64,000 bases of DNA from Treponema sp. (GTDB taxonomy: Bacteria > Spirochaetota > Spirochaetia > Treponematales > Treponemataceae). Below are positions 1 to 9,008 of this stretch, piece after piece. The first letter of the stretch is position 1. Every line of letters starts with the position of its first letter. The notes below the pieces were generated by a model. That model ran no database searches. It saw only the letters and a program-made list of their open reading frames with translations, and had not been told where the DNA came from. The stretch covers positions 1 through 64,000 of the forward strand of contig JAEDIW010000008.1 of the NCBI GenBank assembly GCA_016296655.1. Reading direction: 5' to 3'. Both the position numbers and the translations under genes were made by a program.

Positions 1-3000
1 TTTGCAGCACCGTAAGCTTCAAGAGCCCAAACTTCCATTTCTCCAAGACGCTGACCACCAAACTGAGCTTTACCACCAAGCGGCTGCTGTGTAACAAGAG
101 AATAAGGTCCTGTAGAACGGGCATGCATTTTATCATCAACAAGGTGATGAAGTTTCAGGTAATAGATAACACCAACAAAAATCGGATTTACAAAAGGTTC
201 ACCTGTACGACCATCATGAACAATCTGTTTACAGTCGCGGGAAAGACCAGCTTCTTCCAGTTTATCGGCAATCTGTTTCTGTGATGGTGACTGGAATACG
301 GGCAGTTCATAGAACTGATTCAGATACTTACCAGCAATACCAAGTTCAGATTCCATAATCTGACCAATATTCATACGTGAAGGTACACCAAGAGGATTCA
401 GACATACATCAAGTGGAGTACCATCTTCCAAATACGGCATATCTTCAACCGGAAGAATTCTCGAAACAACACCCTTATTTCCGTGTCGTCCAGCCATCTT
501 ATCACCTTCACGAAGTTTACGTTTGTTAGCAATAAGAACCTTTACAACTTCATCAACACCAGGACTAAGGTCATCACCTTCGGTACGGCGCAAACGCTGT
601 ACATCAATAACAACACCTTCAACCCCATGAGGAACACGAAGCGAAGAATCCCGGACTTCTTTTGCTTTTTCACCAAAAATAGAATTCAAAAGCTTGAATT
701 CAGGTGTGGTTTCAGTTTCATTTTTTGGAGTAACCTTACCAACAAGAATATCTCCAGAACGAACTTTTGCACCAATACGGATAATACCTTCGCTATCCAA
801 ATTATCAAGCGTTTTTTCAGCAGTATTCGGAATATCCCGGATGATTTTTTCAGGACCAAGTTTTGTTTCACGAATTTCTGTTGAGAATTCCTTGATATGA
901 ATAGAAGTGTACATATCTTCTTTTACAACACGCTGAGAAATAAGTACAGCGTCTTCGTAATTGTAACCATTCCACGGAACGAATCCAACCAGAAGATTAC
1001 GACCAAGAGCAAGTTCTCCATTAAAGGTTGCTGGACCATCTGCAAGAACAGAACCAGCTTCTACTCTTTCACCTACATCAACAGTTGGTCTCTGATGATT
1101 GCAAGTATCCTGATTAGTGCGCTGATACTTCAGAAGAACATATTCATCAAGTTCTCCATTAGGAGCATCATCAGGTTTTACCTTAATCAAGTCGCTAGTT
1201 ACCCATACAACTTCACCAGCACGCTTTGCTTTTACAAGAACACCAGAATCCATTGCACATTTTCTTTCCATACCAGTACCAACATGAGGTGGTTCCGGGA
1301 ACAAAAGAGGTACAGCCTGACGCTGCATGTTACAACCCATCAATGCACGGTTAGCATCGTCATGCTCAAGGAAAGGAATAAGGGCAGCAGATACAGAAAT
1401 TACCTGACGAGGAGAAACGTCCATATACTGAACATCCTTTGGAGAACGCTGAGTATAGTTTCCACGATGCCGGCAAGAAATAAGTTCTGTTGCAAAAGTA
1501 CCGTCTTCTTTTAGATTTTCACTAACCTGTCCAATATAGTACTTGTCTTCATCCATTGCAGAAAGGTACTCATATTCCGAGGTTGCCTTGCCGCCTTCAA
1601 TTTTTCTATAAGGAGCTTCAAGGAATCCATAACCATTGATACGAGTATAGATTGCAAGAGAAACAATCAAACCAATATTCGGACCTTCAGGAGTTTCAAT
1701 TGGACACATGCGGCCATAATGAGAATAATGAACATCACGAACTTCAAAACCTGCACGGTCACGAGAAAGACCTCCAGGTCCCAAAGCATTAAGACGGCGC
1801 TTATGTGTAAGTTCTGCCAAAGGATTTACCTGATCCATGAACTGAGACAACTGGCTTGAACCAAAGAATTCTTTAATAGCAGCCACAATCGGCTTGATAG
1901 AAATAAGATCCTGAGGTTTCATTGTTTCAGTTTCTTTCAAACTCATGCGTTCTTTTGCAATGCGTTCCATCCGACTGAAAGCAGTTTTAAGCTGATTTGT
2001 CATCAATTCGCCTACAGAACGGATACGACGGTTTCCAAGATGGTCAATATCATCAATCTGCTCGTCACCGATATAAACATTCAAAAGGAACTTCATTGTT
2101 TCGATGATATCCTGCTTGATGAGGGTATGCTCTTCAACATTATCCTTGTAGTCAAATTTCTTGTTAAGTTTATAACGACCTACACGTCCCAAATCATAGC
2201 GGCGCAAAGAAAAGAACATCGAATTCAAATCTTTTTCTGCAGCTTCAACTGTAATAGGCTCACTCGGCATAAGTACAGAATAAACAGCAGAAAGAGCATC
2301 TTCTTTTGTAGGTTCTTCGCCTTCAGCACCCTCTTTTGCAAAACGAATATCTTCACGCTCAAAACAGTTAATGATTATTTCAGAATTCAAAGATTCATTC
2401 TTTTCAGAACTGTTTTTATCGTTCGGATTTCTGCGAGTTTCAAATTTTATTACACAAATAGACTTTATGTCATGAGCAACAAGTTCATCAATATCATGCA
2501 AATGCAGACGATCACCAGCGCGGAAAAGCTTTTTATCTTCGCCAGTTTCAGCATCTTTGATTATTACTGCGCTTGCAAGAACTTTATTTACCAAAGCATC
2601 GCGACCTTCTGAAGAAGAATCAACATTAACATCTTCTACTTTATAGAAACAACGAATAATCTCTTCCCGAGTTGAATATCCAAGTGCACGCAAGAAAATC
2701 GTACCAAGGATTTTTGTTTTACGGTCAATCTTAACAAAAATCAGTTCTTTCTTCTGATCAATTTCAAATTCAAGCCATGAACCACGATAAGGAATAATAC
2801 GACTACCGTAAACACCTTTATCATGACTAAATATTACACCAGGAGAACGGTGAATCTGAGAAACAACTACACGTTCTGCCCCGTTAATGATGAACGTTCC
2901 GCGATCTGTCATCAACGGAATGTCACCCATATAAATATCTTTCTGAAGAATTGCACCTGTAGACAAGAAATTCAAATTAATTCTTGCTTTTAATGGTGCT

Positions 3001-3299
3001 GAATAAGTAAGTCCCTTCTGTTTGCATTCGAATTCAGAAAACTTAATATTTGCCATGTCCAAATCATAAAACTCATATTCAAGAGTCATGTCACCATTTG
3101 GACTTTCAATTGGGAAAGTTGAAGTAAACACTTCCTGTAAACCTTGATTTACAAGTGGTTCTTTCTTCTCCAGCTTACTTTTCTGAAGGAAACTTTCGTA
3201 GGATGATAACTGAATATCAATTAGATTAGGAACATCCATAAATTTCTGGATGTTTTTTCCAATGTACTGACGGTTAATCGTCCGGCTTTTTGCGAACAT
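1..3299 (-). CDS. rpoB: RNA polymerase beta subunit (partial, C-terminus beyond the left edge)
   Basis: Core RNA polymerase subunit forming the catalytic pincer and the rifampicin pocket. Reading the complement from the ATG at 3299 gives an uninterrupted frame of about 1,099 codons to the window edge. It contains the classic beta motifs: [10 protein letters not shown] followed by [14 protein letters not shown] (around residues 488-512), [12 protein letters not shown], and [12 protein letters not shown] near the end. The rifampicin-cluster residue equivalent to E. coli Ser531 is Asn here (codon AAT, complement of 1788-1790, residue 504), the substitution described in naturally rifampicin-resistant spirochaetes. 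The gene follows rplL across a 214-base gap containing an attenuator-like hairpin, the usual rplKAJL-rpoBC arrangement. The missing end would carry the last part of the flap/clamp region. Confidence 0.98.
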   Translation of the reverse strand, partial: MFAKSRTINRQYIGKNIQKFMDVPNLIDIQLSSYESFLQKSKLEKKEPLVNQGLQEVFTSTFPIESPNGDMTLEYEFYDLDMANIKFSEFECKQKGLTYSAPLKARINLNFLSTGAILQKDIYMGDIPLMTDRGTFIINGAERVVVSQIHRSPGVIFSHDKGVYGSRIIPYRGSWLEFEIDQKKELIFVKIDRKTKILGTIFLRALGYSTREEIIRCFYKVEDVNVDSSSEGRDALVNKVLASAVIIKDAETGEDKKLFRAGDRLHLHDIDELVAHDIKSICVIKFETRRNPNDKNSSEKNESLNSEIIINCFEREDIRFAKEGAEGEEPTKEDALSAVYSVLMPSEPITVEAAEKDLNSMFFSLRRYDLGRVGRYKLNKKFDYKDNVEEHTLIKQDIIETMKFLLNVYIGDEQIDDIDHLGNRRIRSVGELMTNQLKTAFSRMERIAKERMSLKETETMKPQDLISIKPIVAAIKEFFGSSQLSQFMDQVNPLAELTHKRRLNALGPGGLSRDRAGFEVRDVHYSHYGRMCPIETPEGPNIGLIVSLAIYTRINGYGFLEAPYRKIEGGKATSEYEYLSAMDEDKYYIGQVSENLKEDGTFATELISCRHRGNYTQRSPKDVQYMDVSPRQVISVSAALIPFLEHDDANRALMGCNMQRQAVPLLFPEPPHVGTGMERKCAMDSGVLVKAKRAGEVVWVTSDLIKVKPDDAPNGELDEYVLLKYQRTNQDTCNHQRPTVDVGERVEAGSVLADGPATFNGELALGRNLLVGFVPWNGYNYEDAVLISQRVVKEDMYTSIHIKEFSTEIRETKLGPEKIIRDIPNTAEKTLDNLDSEGIIRIGAKVRSGDILVGKVTPKNETETTPEFKLLNSIFGEKAKEVRDSSLRVPHGVEGVVIDVQRLRRTEGDDLSPGVDEVVKVLIANKRKLREGDKMAGRHGNKGVVSRILPVEDMPYLEDGTPLDVCLNPLGVPSRMNIGQIMESELGIAGKYLNQFYELPVFQSPSQKQIADKLEEAGLSRDCKQIVHDGRTGEPFVNPIFVGVIYYLKLHHLVDDKMHARSTGPYSLVTQQPLGGKAQFGGQRLGEMEVWALEAYGAA

Positions 3300-3400
3300 C
3301 AAAAACCTCTCTAAAAACGGCTTGCGTTGTTAATTTTGCTACATGAAAGAAACTCTTTCACAGCACAAAATTACCGCACAAAACATTTTGTAATAAAAGA

Positions 3401-3454
3401 ACAAAAAACAAACTTGGGATGCCTAAAATAATATCACTATTTTTTAGGCATCCC
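3401..3454 (-). terminator. rplL-rpoB intergenic hairpin (attenuator-like terminator)
   Basis: A 13-bp perfect stem (3416-3428 with 3442-3454; GGGATGCCTAAAA and its complement) with a 13-base loop. On the minus strand it is followed by a U-rich stretch with a run of six T (complement of 3401-3415). It lies downstream of rplL and upstream of rpoB. In E. coli the rplL-rpoB gap holds a partial terminator that lowers rpoBC output relative to the ribosomal proteins; the same role is inferred here. Confidence 0.75.
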
Positions 3455-3513
3455 CACAAAATCAAGCACACATTTCAGTAAAATATTGAAGATAAATCAG
3501 ATTGAAATCCGAA

Positions 3514-3891
3514 TTATTTCTTGCTGGCTTTACCACCTGCTTCTGTAATCTTTTTGATGATTTCATCAGCATCAGCTTTGCTTACGCCAGCCTTGAGTTC
3601 TTTTGGTGCACCTTCAACAAGAGCTTTAGCTTCACCAAGACCAAGACCTGTAATTTCACGAACTGCCTTGATAACAGGAATTTTTTTAGCTGCATCGAAA
3701 CCGTCAAGAGTTACTGTAAATTCAGTCTGTTCTTCAGCTGCAGGACCTGCTGCTGCTCCAGGAGCTGCTGCAACTGCAACTGCTGCTGTTACACCGAATT
3801 TTTCTTCCATTGCTTTTACGAGTTCTGAAGCTTCAAGAACTGTCATAGATGCGATTGCATCAAGAATCTGATCATTTGTTAAGGCTGCCAT
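3514..3891 (-). CDS. rplL: 50S ribosomal protein L7/L12
   Basis: Stalk protein of the large ribosomal subunit that recruits translation GTPases. 125 residues, the normal family length. It has an N-terminal dimerisation helix ([20 protein letters not shown]), an Ala/Pro/Gly-rich hinge at about residues 35-50, and the globular C-terminal domain with the [20 protein letters not shown] signature. The start is the ATG at 3891, preceded by a GGAG Shine-Dalgarno. A longer in-frame extension upstream exists but has no ribosome site and no homology. The gene lies between rplJ and rpoB in the conserved operon order. Confidence 0.98.
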   Translation of the reverse strand: MAALTNDQILDAIASMTVLEASELVKAMEEKFGVTAAVAVAAAPGAAAGPAAEEQTEFTVTLDGFDAAKKIPVIKAVREITGLGLGEAKALVEGAPKELKAGVSKADADEIIKKITEAGGKASKK

Positions 3892-4055
3892 ATTGTCTTC
3901 TCCAAAATATTTGTATAGTTTCCCTTCAAAGGGATTGTTTTTCCTGTCAGTAAAATTCCACGAATCTCCGGCAAGAAATAATTGCAGCAAAACTGCAACT
4001 TAATTCACGGACAGTCGACAGCTATGAAGCCTGACCGTGATTTTCAAAAAGTGAA

Positions 4056-4592
4056 CTACTGTGCATCAGCTGCAGGAGCTGCTCCACCTTCACTTTCTTT
4101 CTTTTCAACATAAGCCTGCAATGTAGCAGCAAGTTTTCTTGCCGGACCATTGATAGCAGACATAAGCATTGCAATAAGTTCTTTCTTTCCTGGAACTTTT
4201 GAATAAGCTTCCATCTTTGCAAGATCGTAAATTTCTTTACCGATGTATCCAGCTTTTACAGAAAGAGCTGGAGCTTCTTTTGCAAAATCAAAAAGCACTT
4301 TTGCAGCTTCGTTAGAATCCTCTTTCACCATAGCAATAGCTGTTGGTCCTTTCAAGAATTCTTCAACGTTTTCAATCTTAAGATCTTCAAAAGCAATTTT
4401 TGCAAAATTGTTTTTTACAACTTTAAGCTGTGCGTTTTTTTCACGAAGCTTATCGCGAAGCTTTGAAATCTGTTCTACAGTAAGACCGCGATATTCTGTA
4501 AAAATGAAATCATTATAGCCTTCAAAAACTTTCTTTGCAGATTCGATTGCCTCAGTCTTAGCAGGCTGTACTTTCTTAGCTCTGATTGCCAT
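4056..4592 (-). CDS. rplJ: 50S ribosomal protein L10
   Basis: Base of the ribosomal stalk; binds 23S rRNA and anchors L7/L12 dimers. 178 residues, normal length. Recognisable features are the N-terminal RNA-binding part with FIFTEYRGLTVEQISKLRDKLR at about residues 28-50 and the C-terminal helix that carries L12. The start has a strong Shine-Dalgarno (AAGGAGA) and lies 2 bases after the rplA stop, so it is probably translationally coupled. The C-terminal tail is Ala-rich (EGGAAPAADAQ). In many bacteria L10-L12 represses its own mRNA near this start; no such site can be resolved here. Confidence 0.97.
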   Translation of the reverse strand: MAIRAKKVQPAKTEAIESAKKVFEGYNDFIFTEYRGLTVEQISKLRDKLREKNAQLKVVKNNFAKIAFEDLKIENVEEFLKGPTAIAMVKEDSNEAAKVLFDFAKEAPALSVKAGYIGKEIYDLAKMEAYSKVPGKKELIAMLMSAINGPARKLAATLQAYVEKKESEGGAAPAADAQ

Positions 4593-4594
4593 AA

Positions 4595-5275
4595 TTATTC
4601 TCCTTCCTTAAAGTCAACCCAAACACCAGGACTCATGGTTGAACTGATGGAAACATTCTGGATGAATCCTGCTTTTGCATCAGCCGGCTTCTTACGTTTA
4701 ATCTCACTAAGAAGAACAACAACATTTTCTGCAACTTTAGCAGCATCCATAGAACTCTTACCAACTGCAATATGAACTACACCGTTCTTATCTGTACGAT
4801 ATTCAGTACGACCCTTCTTCAATTCTGCAATTGCCTTTGTAATGTCGTTTGTTACAGTTCCAGTTTTTGGGTTAGGCATAAGACCTTTACGACCAAGTAC
4901 CATACCAAGACGGCCTACATCTTTCATCATATCTGGTGTTGCAACAGCAACATCGAAATCAAGCCAACCGTCCTTTACTTTGTCGATATATTCCTGAGAA
5001 CCTGCATAAGCAGCACCAGCATCCAAAGCTTCTTTTACTTTGTCATCCCGGCAGAATACCAGAACTTTCTTTTCTCCCTTAAACTGATTTGGGAAAACCA
5101 AAGTATCACGAACCGACTGACCTTTTCCAAGAGAAAGGCAGACATGAGCTTCAACTGTTTCATCAAAGCTGGCAAATTTCAATTCTCCAACCATTTTGCA
5201 TGCTTCAGCAACCGGATACTTTTTTGAAAGATCAAACTTTGCAAGCGATGCGCGATATTTCTTTCCGTGTTTCAT
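4595..5275 (-). CDS. rplA: 50S ribosomal protein L1
   Basis: Ribosomal L1 stalk protein, 226 residues, normal length. It shows the L1 signature region GRLGMVLGRKGLMPNPKTGT (about residues 121-140) and the C-terminal GFIQNVSISSTMSPGVWVD segment. The ATG at 5275 begins one base after the rplK stop, so translation is probably coupled. The gene sits between rplK and rplJ. In E. coli L1 autoregulates the L11-L1 transcript; whether that holds here cannot be told from sequence. Confidence 0.98.
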   Translation of the reverse strand: MKHGKKYRASLAKFDLSKKYPVAEACKMVGELKFASFDETVEAHVCLSLGKGQSVRDTLVFPNQFKGEKKVLVFCRDDKVKEALDAGAAYAGSQEYIDKVKDGWLDFDVAVATPDMMKDVGRLGMVLGRKGLMPNPKTGTVTNDITKAIAELKKGRTEYRTDKNGVVHIAVGKSSMDAAKVAENVVVLLSEIKRKKPADAKAGFIQNVSISSTMSPGVWVDFKEGE

Positions 5276-5276
5276 A

Positions 5277-5708
5277 TTACTGTTCCACCTCTACGCCCAT
5301 ACTGCGTGCAGTACCAGCAACAATTTTCTTTGCTGCTTCGAGATCATTTGCATTAACATCAGGTAATTTTACCTTTGCAATTTCTTCAAGGTCTTTCTTA
5401 GAAAGAGTTCCAACTTTGTCGCGGAGAGGATTACCTGAACCTTTTTCAAGTTTCAGGGCCTTCTTGATAAGAACAGCGGCAGGCGGTGTTTTCAAGATAA
5501 ATGTATAAGATTTATCCTGATAAACTGTAATTACAACAGGAATAATAAGACCTTTTTCCATAGTCTTAGTTCTGTCGTTAAATTCCTGAACGAACTTAGG
5601 CGCATTTACACCGTGAGGTCCAAGAGCTGGTCCAATTGGTGGAGCTGGTGTTGCAGATCCTGCAGGACACTGCAATTTAATAACAGCTGTTACCTTCTTT
5701 TGAGCCAT
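5277..5708 (-). CDS. rplK: 50S ribosomal protein L11
   Basis: Large-subunit protein that binds the GTPase-associated centre of 23S rRNA. 143 residues, normal length. It carries the Pro-rich N-terminal helix region ([21 protein letters not shown]) and the C-terminal rRNA-binding domain ending with [16 protein letters not shown]. The start ATG at 5708 has an AAGGAG Shine-Dalgarno. First gene of the rplKAJL cluster, preceded by a terminator-like hairpin that separates it from nusG. Confidence 0.98.
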   Translation of the reverse strand: MAQKKVTAVIKLQCPAGSATPAPPIGPALGPHGVNAPKFVQEFNDRTKTMEKGLIIPVVITVYQDKSYTFILKTPPAAVLIKKALKLEKGSGNPLRDKVGTLSKKDLEEIAKVKLPDVNANDLEAAKKIVAGTARSMGVEVEQ

Positions 5709-5804
5709 ACATAACTCCTTACATTGGTGTGAAAGATTTTAGCAGAAAAAACTGCCTCTTCTTCCTAACGAAATGCCTATATCCAACGGACTTGCATTTC
5801 TCCC

Positions 5805-5843
5805 AAAAAGGAAAGCGGAAAAATCATCAAATTCTTCCGCTTT
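5805..5843 (-). terminator. Intrinsic terminator or attenuator between nusG and rplK
   Basis: A 9-bp stem (5812-5820 AAAGCGGAA with 5835-5843 TTCCGCTTT), loop of 14 bases, followed on the minus strand by CCTTTTT. It lies 12 bases past the nusG stop. It would separate secE-nusG from rplKAJL or tune read-through into them. Confidence 0.65.
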
Positions 5844-5855
5844 ACTAATTTCAAA

Positions 5856-6416
5856 TTATAGAATTTTTTCAGCTTGAAGCAAACTTACTTCCACAGGTGC
5901 GGCACGGCCAAAAATCTGAACCATAACACGCATTTTATCTTTCTCAGGACTGATTTCTTCAACTGTACCGGTAAAAGTAGCAAAAGCACCGTCTGTAATC
6001 TTAACCTGATCACCAACAGAAAAACTCTGTTTTACATGTATCTGCTTTTCACCTTTTATTTCACCACTACGCTGAAGAAGATTTTTAGCTTCATCTGTTG
6101 TAATTGAATGAGGACGAACATTCGGATTAGTTCCTACAAAACCTGTAACACCCTGAATACGACGTATCTGAGAACATACAGCCTTCCAACCCAAATCCGG
6201 AAGATCCATCTCAAGCATTATATAGCCTGGCAAAAACTTATTTTTCTTAACTCGTTTTTTACCGTCTTTAATCTCAACAAATTCTTCAACAGGAACTTTT
6301 ACAGATGTAAGAATAGAAGAATCTATTTCTCCTGCATCAAGCATCGAACGAAGAGTACGTTCTATTTTGCCTTCATATCCTGTATAAGTGTGAAGAATAT
6401 ACCACTGCTTAGACAT
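5856..6416 (-). CDS. nusG: Transcription termination/antitermination protein NusG
   Basis: Binds RNA polymerase and links it to Rho or ribosomes. 186 residues from the ATG at 6416 (TTG codon just upstream is not needed). N-terminal NGN domain begins SKQWYILHTYTGYE. Residues about 60-75 include KNKFLPGYIMLEMDL. The KOW domain near residues 130-160 reads FSVGDQVKITDGAFATFTGTVEEI. A GAGG ribosome site lies just upstream, overlapping the end of secE. Gene order secE-nusG-rplK is conserved in bacteria. Confidence 0.97.
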   Translation of the reverse strand: MSKQWYILHTYTGYEGKIERTLRSMLDAGEIDSSILTSVKVPVEEFVEIKDGKKRVKKNKFLPGYIMLEMDLPDLGWKAVCSQIRRIQGVTGFVGTNPNVRPHSITTDEAKNLLQRSGEIKGEKQIHVKQSFSVGDQVKITDGAFATFTGTVEEISPEKDKMRVMVQIFGRAAPVEVSLLQAEKIL

Positions 6417-6426
6417 CAAAGAACCT

Positions 6427-6612
6427 CTAGCGCATTATTGCTCTGAAAGCAGCTGTAAATCCAAAATCAAGAAGACCAAGCAATACAGCTATAATAAGTG
6501 TTGAAATAATAACAACCTTTACAGACGCAATAACGTCATTACGTCCAGGCCAGACAACCAGTTTAAGTTCTCTAATACACTCTAAAAAAAAGCCGCCGAC
6601 TTTAGATGCCAT
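6427..6612 (-). CDS. secE: Preprotein translocase subunit SecE
   Basis: Small essential subunit of the SecYEG channel in the inner membrane. 61 residues from the ATG at 6612, with a GAGGGA Shine-Dalgarno. It has the family pattern of a short amphipathic helix (FFLECIRELKLVVWPGRNDV) followed by one transmembrane helix (about residues 34-54). The conserved W-P within VVWPGR is present. Placed between tRNA-Trp and nusG, the usual context. Confidence 0.95.
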   Translation of the reverse strand: MASKVGGFFLECIRELKLVVWPGRNDVIASVKVVIISTLIIAVLLGLLDFGFTAAFRAIMR

Positions 6613-6643
6613 AAGTTCCCTCAAAATAAACAAAAGATTTTTT

Positions 6644-6716
6644 CAGGCCAGGTAGGACTCGAACCCACGACCCTCGGTTTTGGAGACCGATGCTCTACCA
6701 ACTGAACTACTGACCT
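6644..6716 (-). tRNA. tRNA-Trp (CCA)
   Basis: Reading the complement gives a 73-base cloverleaf: acceptor AGGTCAG paired with CTGGCCT (one G-T), D-arm TTC...GAGC, anticodon loop CTCCAAA (anticodon CCA), T-loop TTCGAGT. The 3' CCA is not encoded. tRNA-Trp immediately upstream of secE is a common bacterial arrangement. Confidence 0.97.
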
Positions 6717-6761
6717 ATTTATATATACCAGCTGCTTCAACAGCCAATAAAATCCAACAAA

Positions 6762-6938
6762 CTATCTGATTTTTACTTCTTTATGCAAAGTATGCTTGCG
6801 CATTGAAGGGCAATACTTCATAATTTCAAGTTTACCCTGTAAATTTTTACGGTTTTTTGTTGTAGTATAGTTAATTTTCTTACACTCAGTGCACTGCAAA
6901 CCGATAATTTCAACTGCACCTTTTTTCTTGCTTCCCAT
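6762..6938 (-). CDS. rpmG: 50S ribosomal protein L33
   Basis: Small large-subunit ribosomal protein, 58 residues. Start ATG at 6938 with AGGAGAT Shine-Dalgarno; stop TAG at 6762-6764. It reads [20 protein letters not shown] then TTTKNRKN and ends with [12 protein letters not shown], the L33 signature. The first zinc pair CTEC (Cys17, Cys20) is present. In the second pair only Cys43 remains (YCPSMRKH), so the zinc knuckle looks half lost, between the C-plus and C-minus types. Lies between tRNA-Thr and tRNA-Trp in one transcription unit. Confidence 0.96.
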   Translation of the reverse strand: MGSKKKGAVEIIGLQCTECKKINYTTTKNRKNLQGKLEIMKYCPSMRKHTLHKEVKIR

Positions 6939-6973
6939 ATCTATCTCCTAAAGAAAACTAAAGCGTTTTAACA

Positions 6974-7046
6974 AGCCCCCATGCGGACTCGGACCGCAGA
7001 CCTCAGCCTTACCATGGCTGCGCTCTACCAACTGAGCTATAAGGGC
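6974..7046 (-). tRNA. tRNA-Thr (GGT)
   Basis: 73-base cloverleaf on the complement: acceptor GCCCTTA with TGGGGGC (two G-T pairs), D-arm AGCTCAGTTGGTAGAGC, anticodon loop ATGGTAA giving anticodon GGT, T-loop TCCGAGT. No encoded CCA. It heads the rpmG-tRNA-Trp-secE-nusG unit. Confidence 0.96.
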
Positions 7047-7071
7047 AAACTTTCAAATGAGCTGTTCAAGA

Positions 7072-7100
7072 AATATACAAAACCCATTACATTATGTCAA
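7072..7100 (-). promoter_or_regulatory. Promoter of the tRNA-Thr/rpmG/secE/nusG unit
   Basis: Complement shows TTGACA (7095-7100), a 17-base spacer and TATATT (7072-7077). The predicted start is about 20 bases upstream of tRNA-Thr. A near-consensus sigma-70 promoter. Confidence 0.8.
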
Positions 7101-7295
7101 GACACCTTATAACCTGGTAGCGTCTACAATAACAATTATTAAAAAAGATTTCAATAGAAGTATTGCAAATCTAAGCGTTAAAAGTCTAAAATAATGTAAA
7201 TTTTTTTGCATGATTTCTTTATCTTTGGTCAATTATTATTTCAGGAGCCTAAAAAAATACAACTTCAGCAAAAATTTATGCGACTGAATGTTTTT

Positions 7296-7441
7296 TAAGG
7301 ATGCGGCAGGGATTGGAGCAACGGCGAAGCCGGCCCACGCAAGCGAGGAGTACAGCGACGAGTGCGGAGGCTGGAGCGAAAGCGGAATTGCGCAAAGCCC
7401 GGTTTTTGCGGCTGGACGCAAAAAGCCGCCCTGAAAGACTA
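7296..7441 (-). repeat. GC-rich intergenic repeat, family III, copy 1
   Basis: About 145 bases, much richer in G and C than the surroundings. Read on the complement it begins TTTCAGGGCG, contains GCGCAATTCCGCTTTCGCTC and ends with GTTGCTCCAATC. The copy at 49741-49840 shares both ends and the core, with a different middle. It contains a hairpin TTTTTGCG/CGCAAAAA. An open frame passes through it into the downstream acetyltransferase, but that frame is repeat sequence and not protein. The rest of 7047-7295 holds only the tRNA promoter and AT-rich DNA. Confidence 0.7.
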
Positions 7442-7489
7442 AATAATGAATGGGTGCATGAGAAAAAATTTCAATGGCAGGGGTTAATT

Positions 7490-8353
7490 TTGAGCATTGA
7501 TTTTTTAGTTGACAAAATTCTTGAGTCATACAGCCTTTACGGCGGTGTAAACAGAATGGAAACTGAAAACTTTCCGAATAGGGAAAACATTGTTGCTGTT
7601 TTAAACGATTTACAGTGGCTTATTTTTCCGGGATTTAAAACAGCAGATATTCTTAATGAAGAAAACCTGCGTTTTGAAACAGGCCTGAGGGTTAACAGAG
7701 TTATTGCACTGCTTACATCTGAAATTAAAAAGGCTATGGTTTATATTACAAATCAGTCTGCATGCTCAAAAAATATTCACAATTCCCATTGCTTTGAACT
7801 TGCCGAAAAAACTGCCGTTGCCCTGACAGGAGCCTTGCCGGAACTGCGCAAAGCGATAAATCTTGATGCACAGGCACTTTTGAACGGGGATCCGGCTGCA
7901 AAAACTATTGAAGAAATAATACTGTCATACCCAGGGCTTGAAGCAATTCTGGTTCACAGGCTTGCGCATTTTCTGTTTGAAAAGGGAGTTCCAATCATTC
8001 CAAGAATGATGTCAGAATATATTCATGGAAAGACAGGAATTGACATTCATCCTGGTGCAAAAATCGGAAGTTCGTTTTTTATTGACCATGGAACGGGCAT
8101 TGTAATTGGCGAAACTACAAAAATTGGGAATAATGTAAAACTTTATCAAGGTGTAACACTTGGTGCTCTGAGCGTGCAAAAAGAACTGATGAATAAAAAA
8201 CGTCATCCAACGATTGAGGATGATGTTACAATTTATTCTGGTGCAACAATTCTTGGAGGCGAAACTGTCATCGGAAAAGGTTGTATCATTGGTGGAAATA
8301 CATGGATTACAAAATCCGTGCCGGCTGGAACAACTGTAATCCAAAAAAAATAG
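7490..8353 (+). CDS. cysE: Serine O-acetyltransferase
   Basis: Makes O-acetylserine from serine and acetyl-CoA, the first step of cysteine synthesis. 287 residues from a TTG at 7490 with AGGGG seven bases upstream; the frame is open further upstream only through a repeat. The N-terminal helical domain includes NFPNRENIVAVL and FPGFKT, typical of the plant/Bacteroidetes-like SAT branch. The C-terminal left-handed beta-helix (about residues 180-287) has hexapeptide repeats: IDIHPGAKIGSSFFIDHGTG (catalytic His/Asp region), VVIGE-type turns, VTLGAL and GGNTWITKSVPAGTTV. No cysteine synthase gene is in the window. Confidence 0.93.
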   Translation: MSIDFLVDKILESYSLYGGVNRMETENFPNRENIVAVLNDLQWLIFPGFKTADILNEENLRFETGLRVNRVIALLTSEIKKAMVYITNQSACSKNIHNSHCFELAEKTAVALTGALPELRKAINLDAQALLNGDPAAKTIEEIILSYPGLEAILVHRLAHFLFEKGVPIIPRMMSEYIHGKTGIDIHPGAKIGSSFFIDHGTGIVIGETTKIGNNVKLYQGVTLGALSVQKELMNKKRHPTIEDDVTIYSGATILGGETVIGKGCIIGGNTWITKSVPAGTTVIQKK

Positions 8354-8381
8354 AGCTTCCCAATAAAATCAGGAAGCTCTA
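8343..8381 (-). terminator. Intrinsic terminator pointing against cysE
   Basis: 10-bp perfect stem TAGAGCTTCC (8351-8360) with GGAAGCTCTA (8372-8381), 11-base loop; it includes the cysE stop codon. The T-run is on the minus strand (complement of A-run at 8343-8350), so it terminates leftward transcription. It may still work as a 3' stem for cysE. No minus-strand gene lies directly to its right. Confidence 0.6.
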
Positions 8382-8455
8382 CAGTTCAGCCTTGCTGAAC
8401 GTCGGAGAGAGTTTATCAGCTTATTTACAAGCTATTTTAAGGATAACCCCGCAAT

Positions 8456-8857
8456 ATGCAAAAGTCAAGTTTTTTTAAATCAGCAGGGATTCGTGCCATT
8501 GACAGTGTAATTCTGATTCTCTTTGCAGGAATTCTGGCTTTTTCCATATATACACTGAAAGATGGAAATAACAGGGAACCTGTGGTAATTATTACAGCTC
8601 CTGGAAGTGAATATATTTTTCCGCTCAACAAAGACAGGGAAGTCCAGATTAAGGGATTAATCGGAATTTCTGTAATTAAAATAAAGGATAGCCAGGTATA
8701 TTTTGAGGAATCTCCTTGTCCGAACAAAACCTGCGTTGCAAGTACACCAATTTGCGGCAATTTTGAATGGATTGCATGTCTGCCGAATCAGGTTTTTGTG
8801 AGGATTGAAAAAAATGATGATGACCAGACGGGAAATACGGATGTTTCTTCGTTTTAG
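8456..8857 (+). CDS. NusG domain II-containing membrane-anchored protein
   Basis: 133 residues. A single hydrophobic segment near residues 14-32 (IDSVILILFAGILAFSIYTL) is followed by a small extracytoplasmic domain resembling the NusG_II / DUF1312 family, with the typical GxxI(S)VIKIKDSQVYFEESPCPNKTCV segment containing paired cysteines (CPNKTC, then ICGNFEWIACLPN). The family is often found near flavin/ApbE or Rnf-linked genes, but its exact role is unknown. An AAGGA site lies about 11 bases upstream of the ATG. Short acidic tail at the end. Confidence 0.75.
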   Translation: MQKSSFFKSAGIRAIDSVILILFAGILAFSIYTLKDGNNREPVVIITAPGSEYIFPLNKDREVQIKGLIGISVIKIKDSQVYFEESPCPNKTCVASTPICGNFEWIACLPNQVFVRIEKNDDDQTGNTDVSSF

Positions 8858-8939
8858 TTAACACTGGAAAAATCCTCAATAGGATTTATTCTGTCTTTTC
8901 TTAGTTTCTGAAAGGAAAAGGCGGAGTGTGAACCGAACC

Positions 8940-8960
8940 CCAAAAGTTGAACACTTTTGG
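8940..8960. other. Perfect hairpin upstream of radA
   Basis: CCAAAAGT (8940-8947) and ACTTTTGG (8953-8960) with a 5-base loop, embedded in GC-richer sequence from about 8918. No T-run follows. Could be a short dispersed repeat or an operator; function not known. Confidence 0.4.
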
Positions 8961-9008
8961 CGGCAAGAATGAAATGCTGGTACAGTTTTATTGAAAAAGG
9001 GGACTTAT

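Noticed and set aside
483..2612. Plus-strand open frames over rpoB
   Set aside because: They are antisense to a continuous, highly conserved rpoB frame and have no family match.
3892..4055. Terminator between rplJ and rplL
   Set aside because: A weak CACGG/CCGTG dyad exists but lacks a T-run.
7301..7489. Longer in-frame N-terminus for cysE
   Set aside because: It is the translation of a GC-rich repeat, has no ribosome site and no family match. TTG at 7490 with AGGGG fits better.
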